NCBI GenBank assembly: GCA_017436185.1
Contig: JAFSDP010000024.1
Span: 1-31,165, forward strand
Direction: 5' to 3'
DNA: 31,165 bases
Source of the DNA: Alistipes sp.
GTDB taxonomy: Bacteria > Bacteroidota > Bacteroidia > Bacteroidales > Rikenellaceae
Made by a program: the position numbers and the translations under genes. Below the pieces are notes generated by a model. The model did not search any database and was not told where the DNA came from. It saw nothing but the letters and a program-made list of their open reading frames with translations. Of this stretch, positions 8,069-15,020 are shown one piece after another (position 1 is the stretch's first letter; every line of letters starts with the position of its first letter).

Positions 8069-8803
8069 CTACCTTTTCGGGTTGGTGATTTGCCACGCCA
8101 CACCGAAGCTGACGGCCCAGCAATGGGCAGGGTCGCAGACATCCAGTGCCGCTGAGAGGTCGAGCTGTACCCGCTCGCCCACCATATAGTTCAGACCGAA
8201 GTCCGCCCCATAGAAGTTATCCTCCTCGCCCCACAGGTTGTTGTAGCTCTCGACAAAGCACCCCAGCCGATCCGTAAGCGAAGCCCCCAGACACAAAGCC
8301 ACAAAGGCCGAGGGCTTGGCCGTATAGCCGTTCCACTCCACACCCACGTTGTAGCCCAACGAGAGGTTATCCGAGAGGGCATTTTCGAAGAGCAGGTAGA
8401 GCGAGGGAGCCAGGTGATCGACATCACAGTCGGCACTTGCCGTACCGGGAATGGCCAGATTGGCCATCAACGAGATGGCAGGCACAGCGTCTCGGCCCTC
8501 GTAGAGGCCGATTTTCGTTCCGAACGTAAGGCCCGAGAAGTAGATGTCACCATCCGTCAGGAAGGCATCGCCACCCAGACGCACCTCCACGCCATCGAAG
8601 AGACCGTAGCGCAAGAGGGTATTGCTGAAGGTGTAGCTACCCTCGTGGCCATCGCCATCGTACTGCATACCCTGCTCCCACTGGAAGACACCCCGATTGA
8701 CCACCGACGGGCCGGTCGAAGCACCCGGACGGTCGGCCGTAAATTGGGCGAAGGTCGGCCACGCCACCAACGCAGCCACCAAAAGCATTAAAAGTCGTTT
8801 CAT
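8069..8803 (-). CDS. Outer-membrane-type 'transporter' of the phenol-degradation MetA-like family
   Basis: The protein is 244 residues. MKRLLMLLVAALVAWPTFAQ is a signal peptide with cleavage after FAQ. The mature chain opens FTADRPGAST, the TDRPG-type start of the MetA-pathway beta-barrel family (PF13557-like). It continues as alternating strands (YTFSNTLLRYGLFDGVEVRLGG, LSLGYNVGVEWNG, VQLDLSAALDV) and ends in an aromatic/hydrophobic strand, as expected of an outer-membrane barrel. Its start is 11 bases after the KAP NTPase stop, so it is probably cotranscribed with the NTPase and channel. The substrate is unknown. Confidence 0.7.
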   Translation of the reverse strand: MKRLLMLLVAALVAWPTFAQFTADRPGASTGPSVVNRGVFQWEQGMQYDGDGHEGSYTFSNTLLRYGLFDGVEVRLGGDAFLTDGDIYFSGLTFGTKIGLYEGRDAVPAISLMANLAIPGTASADCDVDHLAPSLYLLFENALSDNLSLGYNVGVEWNGYTAKPSAFVALCLGASLTDRLGCFVESYNNLWGEEDNFYGADFGLNYMVGERVQLDLSAALDVCDPAHCWAVSFGVAWQITNPKR

Positions 8804-8814
8804 AAAATGTCGAA

Positions 8815-10581
8815 CTAACAGTTTTCAATTTTGTAGCCCATCTTCGTGCGCAGCACGTCAAGCAATTTGGCAAACTCGGCCGGTTTGCCATTGACCATCG
8901 TCGGCCAGTTGGTCGAGATTACGATGCGTACATCGGCCAACTGAATGGTCGGCACATCGACCTTACGGCCAAAGAAATCGACATTACCTCGCTCGGCAAG
9001 CAGACGTAAATACTCTTCGTAGTCCATAAAGACCTTGTCCATATTCTTTTTGAAACTGAAGGCCTCCTTCAACGCTTCGTGGGTTGTATCGGGATTCTGT
9101 GATAAATAGAAATTCACCACATCGTGGACAAACTCGGTCTTCTTGGTATAGACCTTACCGTTGAAGTGATACGACGAGGTGTCACGCTGACGTTCACCGG
9201 GTTTCTTGGCAGGTGTATCGAAGGCCTTGAGGTTGGTAACGGCCGAAAGTTCAAGCACCTCGGCAATCACCTCGCCCAGATGGGCATCGTCATTGACCAA
9301 CACGGCAATTTTATTCAACAGCGACGAAACGTTGAAGGCTCGATTGCTCAAATAGGTCTCCTTCTGGCACATACGGAAGGCCACCTTCTCCCACTCCTCG
9401 TCAAACTCCTCGGTGGCATCCAACGCCTCCTTTTCCTGCTCGGTGAGTTGACGCAGCTTGAGTCGCGAGGCCACCTTCTCGTTCCACGCCTTGAAGTCGG
9501 GCGACTCGGCCAACTGGTTGTAGATGTAGGGGTAAGCAATCTGAATGCAGACCATCGCATAGTTCAGCACCTTCTCCAACTGCTGCTGTGTCACCTGCTC
9601 CGTACCCTGCTGCATCTCGTTGATAATCGAGATGAGGGCCAACGTATTGGTCAGTCGCTTCAACGAACGGGGGTTGCTGCCCACCGAGAGGTGGGTAATC
9701 TCCGAGAGGTTCTCGGCCAACGTCTGGTCGTTGAGCTCCTCCTCGGTGAAGAACTCGATTTTGCGCAGTGCATCCACCAGGAAGGTATCGACCGTATAGG
9801 AGGCTACAGGCATCGAGAAGGGCAGCTGAATGATTTTATCGAAGAAGGAGCGGAACTCACGCTCGTTGGCCTCGGTCAGCTCGCCAAACTTGGGCTTCAG
9901 GCCCTTGATGACCACATCGTAGTCGATGGCCAGAATAAAGACGCATCGCTCCAAATCGAAGATGTTTTTCAGCAGCTCCAGAATCTCCACCGCTACGGGC
10001 GGATCGATGCGATCCAGATCGTCGATATAGAAGGTGAAGCCCTGCTTCGAGCTATCCTTGGCCATTGCACCTTCGATAAGCGTGGCAATCTCCTCTTTGA
10101 GCTGCACGATGTCGGCACCTGCCGAGTCGCCTCCTCCGTCGATAAGTTCATCGACCAGGCCACCATCCACACCTACAGCACCGGCGGCCACCTTGGCACC
10201 CACCGTAGCCATTCGCTTGAACAGACCGCCAATCTTCTTCTTGCTCTCGGCCCACTTCTGCTCGTTGGGGTGCAGCTGGCCAATCTGGGAAATGATACCC
10301 TCCAGAATGGCAAAGATGGCTTGTTTGGGGGTCTTCATCAACGAATAGTGCCAGGTGTTGATCCAAATCGGATAGTAAGGAGCACCCGCTTTGTCGCAGA
10401 GGTGGTGGCGCAACAGATTCATCAACGAGGTTTTACCACTACCCCACTCGCCCTGCAAAGCAATCGTGATGGGGGTGTCGGTAAGTTCGACATAACGAAT
10501 CAAAGCATCCTGATAGACCTGAATGCCAAAAAGGTCCTCTTGGGTATGTTTACGAGGAACATCAATAATACTTGATTTCAT
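8815..10581 (-). CDS. KAP-family P-loop NTPase
   Basis: The protein is 588 residues. Walker A is GEWGSGKT (residues 44-51). Walker B is FTFYIDDLDRID near residue 188, the characteristic KAP form with two Asp and DRI. Between them (about 120-155) lies a Gly/Ala-rich segment (VGAKVAAGAVGVDGG), where KAP proteins usually carry membrane-associated insertions. The sensor region NPRSLKRLTNTL is near 310. The C-terminal 250 residues are not recognised, apart from a charged helical stretch near 395 (LTEQEKEALDATEEFDEEWEKV). KAP proteins are membrane-linked ATPases, some with roles in phage exclusion. The role here is unknown, but the tight linkage to the channel gene (15-base gap) suggests a joint function. 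Confidence 0.88.
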   Translation of the reverse strand: MKSSIIDVPRKHTQEDLFGIQVYQDALIRYVELTDTPITIALQGEWGSGKTSLMNLLRHHLCDKAGAPYYPIWINTWHYSLMKTPKQAIFAILEGIISQIGQLHPNEQKWAESKKKIGGLFKRMATVGAKVAAGAVGVDGGLVDELIDGGGDSAGADIVQLKEEIATLIEGAMAKDSSKQGFTFYIDDLDRIDPPVAVEILELLKNIFDLERCVFILAIDYDVVIKGLKPKFGELTEANEREFRSFFDKIIQLPFSMPVASYTVDTFLVDALRKIEFFTEEELNDQTLAENLSEITHLSVGSNPRSLKRLTNTLALISIINEMQQGTEQVTQQQLEKVLNYAMVCIQIAYPYIYNQLAESPDFKAWNEKVASRLKLRQLTEQEKEALDATEEFDEEWEKVAFRMCQKETYLSNRAFNVSSLLNKIAVLVNDDAHLGEVIAEVLELSAVTNLKAFDTPAKKPGERQRDTSSYHFNGKVYTKKTEFVHDVVNFYLSQNPDTTHEALKEAFSFKKNMDKVFMDYEEYLRLLAERGNVDFFGRKVDVPTIQLADVRIVISTNWPTMVNGKPAEFAKLLDVLRTKMGYKIENC

Positions 10582-10596
10582 AGTTTTGCTTGCTGT

Positions 10597-12300
10597 TTAA
10601 TCAACATAATCTGCCATACCAAAGTCGTGGCCCTCGGGGCGTTTTACCATCTCGGCAGGTCGCTCGACCTTGCGTTCGGGTTCCAGAGCCTCGTGCATCT
10701 TGTCGGCCAGGGCTGCAATAATGGACATATAGCGGTTATCGAAGAGCCATACCAAGCACTCCACACGCAACGTAAAGACATTCGAGGCCTTGATGTGGTG
10801 GCCGATGTTTTGTGCATTGACGGCATACCACTCGTTCTTGTCGGACTCGTAGCCAAACTGACTGCTCATCGCCTCCGAAACGCTGTTGTAAAGTTTGTCG
10901 AACGTGGCATAATCCCTCACCAGGCTGGCAGGGTCATCGTACGAAGCATCGTGCTTTTTGGTGTTGTAGCAGAAGTGGAACTTCGTGGGGCGAGACTTCA
11001 AGCCAATCGCACCGAGCATAGGAATCACCCAACTGCCCTCACGGTTGCAGAGTCGCTGCAAATCCTCCAAGAAGAGGGGCAGGTTGGGACACGAAGGGTT
11101 GGCGGAGATATTGTAGTAGGAGGTGGGATTATCTACATCCGTCTCCTCCTCCTTGGCGATGTAATTAAAACCTCCCAACTTGGCAACGTGATAGGCCAAC
11201 CAACTCGTCATCGGCTCAATATACCCAGAGGTGCTCACGATGGTCACCTTCGAGCCTCGGTCGATGCAACAACCGTAAGGACGATTGCGTTTGTAGTTGA
11301 TAACCACGATATTCGACTCGGGATGCTCGGCCGAATTAACAGCGTTGGCCATATCGTACATATGCAGGCAATCCGACTCCTTGACCGCCTCCAAGATGGA
11401 ATCAAAGGGGATGTGCTTGCGGGTCAGAATGGTGTTAATCATCTTATAGCGAGGCACCACGAAGAGTCCCGTATGCTGCTGATCCTTCTCAAACTTGAAG
11501 GTATGCACAATGCTGCGGATGTTGTTGCGCACCTCCTCGTTGTGGTTCTCCTCGCCCATAGCCTCCGTGAAACCGGCACCGATAAGACCCGCAGGTACGG
11601 CAAAAATAGCAATACCCAGAATACCGATGATGCAGGCGATGATGCGACCTACCAAGGTGATGGGAGGGGTCTCGGCAAAGCCACCCGGGTCGCCGATGTA
11701 TTGGGCAAAGGCCCACACCACCGAGCGAAAGCCGTTGTCATAGACCTCGGGCTGGGCTGCGTGTTCGAAGAAGAAGAGGATGAACGAGAGAATCACCGTC
11801 ACAATGACCAAAAACTGCAACGAGACCATCATCTCCTGACGCTTCGAACGCAGGGCCTTCGACAGCAGACGGAACGAGCGCATATAGCGGAAGATGCGCA
11901 GCAGTCGGGCCACTCGCAACACCTTGAAGACCGAGTAGGGAATCGGAATGAGGTACTGCACATAGAAGGGGAAGGTCGAGAGGATGTCGATCAGGCCGTA
12001 GAACGAGAAGCAGTAGCGAACTCGTCCCCAGAAGCCTCGGTATTTGTCGTCGCTCAGGTCGGCCACCCAGATGCGTAAAATCACCTCGATGGTAAAGATT
12101 ACAAGCGTGATGTGGTCGATCCAATACATCCACTCCACCACCTGCGGCGGCAAATCGAAGGTCGAAAGAAAGACCTCGAAGGTGCTGAGCAGAATGAGGC
12201 CGATAATCAGATAATCGACCACGTTGTGCCACTGGCGGGTGTGAAGGTTGTCGTCAAAGACCCGAGCCAGGCCGAGTCGCAATTTGTCAATCGGTTTCAT
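10597..12300 (-). CDS. Voltage-sensor-type ion channel with non-canonical pore and large unknown C-terminal domain
   Basis: The protein is 567 residues. Six membrane segments lie within residues 25-240. S4 (about 122-150) carries regularly spaced Arg (VLRVARLLRIFRYMRSFRLL). S6 is ACIIGILGIAIFAVPAGLIG. The pore loop (about 195-215) reads WAFAQYIGDPGGFAETPPI where K+ channels have TVGYGD, so K+ selectivity is not supported. The GDxGxxAE pattern loosely recalls plant CASTOR/POLLUX channels. Residues about 255-567 are a soluble domain that I cannot assign; no RCK nucleotide-binding motif is visible. It is first gene of the unit with KAP NTPase and barrel protein, behind the -7 box at 12330-12337. 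The family is certain; ion, gating and role are unknown. Confidence 0.85.
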   Translation of the reverse strand: MKPIDKLRLGLARVFDDNLHTRQWHNVVDYLIIGLILLSTFEVFLSTFDLPPQVVEWMYWIDHITLVIFTIEVILRIWVADLSDDKYRGFWGRVRYCFSFYGLIDILSTFPFYVQYLIPIPYSVFKVLRVARLLRIFRYMRSFRLLSKALRSKRQEMMVSLQFLVIVTVILSFILFFFEHAAQPEVYDNGFRSVVWAFAQYIGDPGGFAETPPITLVGRIIACIIGILGIAIFAVPAGLIGAGFTEAMGEENHNEEVRNNIRSIVHTFKFEKDQQHTGLFVVPRYKMINTILTRKHIPFDSILEAVKESDCLHMYDMANAVNSAEHPESNIVVINYKRNRPYGCCIDRGSKVTIVSTSGYIEPMTSWLAYHVAKLGGFNYIAKEEETDVDNPTSYYNISANPSCPNLPLFLEDLQRLCNREGSWVIPMLGAIGLKSRPTKFHFCYNTKKHDASYDDPASLVRDYATFDKLYNSVSEAMSSQFGYESDKNEWYAVNAQNIGHHIKASNVFTLRVECLVWLFDNRYMSIIAALADKMHEALEPERKVERPAEMVKRPEGHDFGMADYVD

Positions 12301-12326
12301 TGTTTTTTGTTGGGTTGTTTATTGCA

Positions 12327-12584
12327 TTACAAAGATAGTATTTTTTCATTTCGTATTGCCTCCAGCAGCGAGCAAAGTGTCTCGGTAAGTTCCGCAAGGG
12401 TGAATTGCCCCTCCCGAGACGTGACCCCCGCTTGCCTCCGAAAGAGCGGCAGGTGGACAAACAGCACCCCCATCGGCACCTCCGCAGCGAGTTGCAGCGC
12501 CTCGTAATAGAGGCGGTTGCAGACATAGAGGCCGCACGAATTGGAGATAGTGACCCCTCGGTGGCGTTGGCCGAGCGTGCGCAA
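12327..12584 (-). pseudogene. pcp: C-terminal remnant of pyrrolidone-carboxylate peptidase
   Basis: This minus-strand frame of about 85 codons has no ATG of its own. It contains TISNSCGLYVCNRLYYEAL, matching the active-site Cys region of peptidase C15, and GVLFVHLPLF, matching the catalytic-His strand. The C-terminal helix LAELTETLCSLLEAI follows. The family is about 200-215 residues, so the first 120 or so residues, including the catalytic Glu, are missing. Upstream of about 12575 the sequence no longer resembles the family and instead holds the end of another frame on the opposite strand. It is most likely a deletion remnant. The family assignment is good; the exact break is uncertain. Confidence 0.6.
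12330..12337 (-). promoter_or_regulatory. -7 box of the channel-KAP operon
   Basis: On the minus strand TATCTTTG lies 29 bases upstream of the channel ATG. It overlaps the last codons of the pyroglutamyl-peptidase remnant, whose stop codon immediately follows. No good -33 TTTG is present at 19 bases. Confidence 0.6.
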
Positions 12585-12592
12585 ATTCGAAA

Positions 12593-12751
12593 ATGGGAGC
12601 CGGCGACACCTTCTCGTGCCTGGAATTTACGCTCGGCAAAGAGCTTGTAATGAGCAACTTCGGAAGAGCAAGCCTCGTCGAAGGAGTCTCATCGAAGAGC
12701 TACATCGTCGGCCGCAAAAACGGCCTGACCACCCTACGAAAGGTGGAATAA
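12593..12751 (+). pseudogene. Possible C-terminal remnant of a PfkB-type kinase
   Basis: This open frame of 52 codons with gene-like codon use starts MGAGDTFSCLEFTLGKEL and ends in TAA at 12749-12751. GAGDTF matches the catalytic G-A-G-D motif near the C-terminus of PfkB carbohydrate kinases. The following SKSYIVGRKNGLTTLRKVE is not a clear family match. With a pcp tail on the other strand starting about 10 bases away, both look like genes that lost their 5' parts in one deletion. It could also be a small real gene or chance. Confidence 0.3.
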
Positions 12752-12845
12752 CAAGCGGTTAAGAAATCAAGGAAAAATAAGTCGGATTTAAGGGGAGGCC
12801 GAAGGCCTTTCCCCTCCGCTCGCCGCGGGGGCCCTTGCAAACTTC
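12752..12845. other. Short non-coding spacer with a GC-rich hairpin
   Basis: No gene is seen. GGGGAGGCC (12793-12801) pairs with GGCC-TTT-CCCC (12805-12815) around GAA, leaving a three-base T bulge, within a G/C-rich stretch. The hairpin has no following T-run, so I do not call it a terminator. Confidence 0.5.
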
Positions 12846-12860
12846 CAGAAATGGTTGTAT

Positions 12861-12882
12861 GGCTCAAAGAGCCAACTTTTTT
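12861..12882 (+). terminator. Plus-strand terminator of the inverted pair
   Basis: GGCTC-AAA-GAGCC is followed by AAC and six T. It points rightwards, after the kinase-like remnant. The stem is only five pairs, so its strength is doubtful. Confidence 0.55.
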
Positions 12883-12930
12883 GTGTTTAGGAGAAGGCTT
12901 ACAAACAAGTTTGACGCAATCCCTAAACAC

Positions 12931-12958
12931 AAAAAAGGCTTCGATTTTCATCGAAGCC
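12931..12958 (-). terminator. Terminator of tRNA-Ser
   Basis: On the minus strand GGCTTCGAT pairs with ATCGAAGCC around a GAAA loop, followed directly by six T. It lies 22 bases past the tRNA 3' end. Confidence 0.9.
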
Positions 12959-12980
12959 ATACAACCATTTCTGCCTTTTG

Positions 12981-13068
12981 CGGAGAGGAGGGGATTCGAA
13001 CCCCTGAAACACTTTTGGCGTTTACTCACTTTCCAGGCGAGCCAGTTCAACCACTCCTGCACCTCTCC
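12981..13068 (-). tRNA. tRNA-Ser (GGA)
   Basis: The gene is 88 bases with a seven-pair acceptor stem (GGAGAGG/CCTCTCC) and discriminator G. The anticodon loop CTGGAAA gives anticodon GGA. A long variable arm, typical of tRNA-Ser, precedes the T-arm AGGGGTTCGAATCCCCT. The CCA end is not encoded. Apparent open frames crossing it on either strand are not genes. Confidence 0.96.
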
Positions 13069-13080
13069 GTTTTGGTGCGA

Positions 13081-13088
13081 CAAAGGTA
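13081..13088 (-). promoter_or_regulatory. -7 box of tRNA-Ser
   Basis: On the minus strand TACCTTTG fits TAnnTTTG and lies 12 bases upstream of the tRNA 5' end. Confidence 0.65.
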
Positions 13089-13182
13089 ACTATTTTTTTG
13101 ACAATTCGTGCGCATTACCAAAAAATATGGTCTTCATTTCACTTTTTTGGAGCATCCAGGCCGTTTGTTTCGTTTTTTTTCC

Positions 13183-13190
13183 TATCTTGC
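13183..13190 (+). promoter_or_regulatory. Possible weak -7 box of the C10 protease gene
   Basis: TATCTTGC differs from TAnnTTTG at the last two positions. TTTG at 13164-13167 is 15 bases upstream. It is 41 bases before the ATG at 13232. Tentative. Confidence 0.35.
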
Positions 13191-13231
13191 AACCCTAAAT
13201 GGTCATAAAACAGACATTAATAACCACAACA

Positions 13232-14989
13232 ATGAAACACCTTATTACCCTTTTAACCCTGGTGCTGACCACCCTGCTGTCCCTCTCGTCGATGGCAGCC
13301 CCCGTGTCGCCCGAAAAGGCTCGTGAGAAGGCAATCAAGCTCTTTAGCAGCCGTATGCAGACCCGTGCCGTGCCCGAGTTTGAGCTGATTTGGGACGGTG
13401 AGACGGCTGCCACCCGCTCGACGCAGGATGCCGCACTCTACATCTTCGACCGTACCGACGGCCCCGGCTTCATCATCATCGCCGGTGACGACGCCGTACC
13501 GACCGTATTGGGCTACTCGTTCGAGCACAACTTCGGTCGTGGCACGATGCCCGAGAACCTGCACTACTGGCTCAGCTGCCAGCGTCAGATGGTGCTCGCC
13601 GCCCGTGAGGCCGGTGCCCCCACCATTGCCGACCTGCCCGAGCTGGGTGCTACGCAGGTGCTGCTCGAGACGGCCGACTGGGATCAGTCCGAGCCTTATA
13701 ACCGCCAGACGCCCCTCTATGGTGGCCAGCCGACCCTGACCGGTTGCGTGGCTACGGCCGCCGCCATTGTCTGCAAATACAACCAATGGCCCGATATGGG
13801 TAATGGCCCGACGACCAGCTACACGACCCGCACCCGCAAGATCAGCGTGGGAAGCCGTGAGCTGACCGCCTACGACTACTCGAAGATGCCCAACGTCTAT
13901 ACGCGTGGTCAGTACACCGACGCACAGGCCAACGAGGTGTCGCGCCTGATGGCCGACATCGGTGCCGGTGTGAAGGCCGACTATGGTCGCTCCGACGGTA
14001 CGGCCGCCTTCACCAACGACCAGCTGAAGTGTATGACCTCCTATATGCGCTACTCGAAAGAGGCCGACCTGATCGTGCGCTACGGCTACACCGACGAGGA
14101 GTGGGCCGAGCTGATGCGCAAGGAGATCGACGCCAACCGCCCCGTACTCTACTCGGCCAACACCCCCGATGGTGCCGGCCACGCCTTTGTGCTGGATGGT
14201 TACTCGAGCGACGGTATGTTTGCCTTCAACTGGGGTTGGAGCGGTTCGTCGAACGGCTTTTACAACCTGTCGAGCATGGTTGCCGGTGGCTGGGACTTCG
14301 CCAAGAACCACGAGGCCATCGTGGGTCTGGTACCCGACAAGGAGGGCACGACGAGCTACCGCGACCGCCTCATCGTAGGTACGACCGACGGCATCAATGG
14401 TCTGATGACCGACACGCAGGTATTCCACACGGGTACCACGTTCAAGGCCTCGGTAGTGCTCTACTCGTGGTGCTTCTCGACCTATGTCGGCAAGGCCAAC
14501 ATCGCCCTGATTGACAAGAAGGGCGAGATCAAGGAGCTGCTCTCGACGGCTTCGGATATGACCATCTCGGCCATCGCGAACGGTCAGTTCTCGGGTGCCG
14601 TGCGTCAGTTCAACTGCGCCATCTCTGCCACCCTGGCTCCGGGCGATTGCATCGTTCCCGTCTATTGGGAGCGCACCAATCAGGAGTGGGTACGCGCCCG
14701 CGCCTATAGCGAGGATGCCGTCGATCACATCGTCGTAATGGAGGCCAACCCCGACGGTGAGGCCATCGCCTCGGGTACGGAGTTGAGCTTCAACCGCACC
14801 ACAAAGGATTTCACCATCCGGACCTATGCCGGCACGACGCTGGAGGTACTCGACAAGAGCGGCAAGAAGTTGCAGTCGCAGACCGTAGGTTCGGAGCCGA
14901 TCGTCCTGAAAAACCTCGCCGCAGGCAGCTACACGGTACGCATCTACTTCGATGCCGATGAGCCTTTCGAGTTCAAACTGACCCGCTAA
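13232..14989 (+). CDS. C10-family (streptopain-like) cysteine protease, secreted
   Basis: The protein is 585 residues. MKHLITLLTLVLTTLLSLSSMA is a signal peptide. The propeptide starts APVSPEKAREKAIKLFSSR. The catalytic Cys172 sits in LTGCVATAAAIV, the catalytic His317 in GAGHAFVLDGY, and NWGWSGSSNGFYNLSSM supplies the conserved Trp loop. After about residue 370 comes a beta-rich extension ending VLDKSGKKLQSQ and AAGSYTVRIYFDADEPFEFKL, which resembles type IX-style C-terminal sorting domains but is not conclusive. C10 enzymes (SpeB, periodontain, Bacteroides Bfp) cleave host proteins. An alternative start at 13199 would put residues in front of the signal peptide, so 13232 is chosen. Confidence 0.92.
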   Translation: MKHLITLLTLVLTTLLSLSSMAAPVSPEKAREKAIKLFSSRMQTRAVPEFELIWDGETAATRSTQDAALYIFDRTDGPGFIIIAGDDAVPTVLGYSFEHNFGRGTMPENLHYWLSCQRQMVLAAREAGAPTIADLPELGATQVLLETADWDQSEPYNRQTPLYGGQPTLTGCVATAAAIVCKYNQWPDMGNGPTTSYTTRTRKISVGSRELTAYDYSKMPNVYTRGQYTDAQANEVSRLMADIGAGVKADYGRSDGTAAFTNDQLKCMTSYMRYSKEADLIVRYGYTDEEWAELMRKEIDANRPVLYSANTPDGAGHAFVLDGYSSDGMFAFNWGWSGSSNGFYNLSSMVAGGWDFAKNHEAIVGLVPDKEGTTSYRDRLIVGTTDGINGLMTDTQVFHTGTTFKASVVLYSWCFSTYVGKANIALIDKKGEIKELLSTASDMTISAIANGQFSGAVRQFNCAISATLAPGDCIVPVYWERTNQEWVRARAYSEDAVDHIVVMEANPDGEAIASGTELSFNRTTKDFTIRTYAGTTLEVLDKSGKKLQSQTVGSEPIVLKNLAAGSYTVRIYFDADEPFEFKLTR

Positions 14990-15020
14990 CGAACGCTAAC
15001 GATTTTACAAAGAGAGCATT

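Larger units (their letters stand above)
12846..12973. repeat. Inverted duplication of a terminator module
   Basis: The outer arms CAGAAATGGTTGTATGGCT (12846-12864) and its exact complement (12955-12973) are 19-bp perfect. The inner arms TTTTTTGTGTTTAGG (12877-12891) and its exact complement (12922-12936) are 15-bp perfect. Between outer and inner arms each side carries its own, different hairpin. The whole could fold as a cruciform. Read from each end, the order is the same: outer arm, hairpin, T-run, TGTGTTTAGG. Confidence 0.9.

Noticed and set aside
9124..12078. Two long plus-strand frames opposite the KAP NTPase and channel genes
   Set aside because: Shadows of well-supported genes; His/Arg/Gly-rich translations without domains.
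12846..12973. Inverted repeat considered as insertion-sequence ends
   Set aside because: Only about 90 bases lie between the outer arms, with no transposase and no target-site duplication. The internal T-runs fit terminators better.
12700..13089. Short frames over the inverted repeat and tRNA-Ser
   Set aside because: They run through a tRNA gene and two terminators.
13253..14728. 491-codon minus-strand frame
   Set aside because: Antisense shadow of the C10 protease gene.
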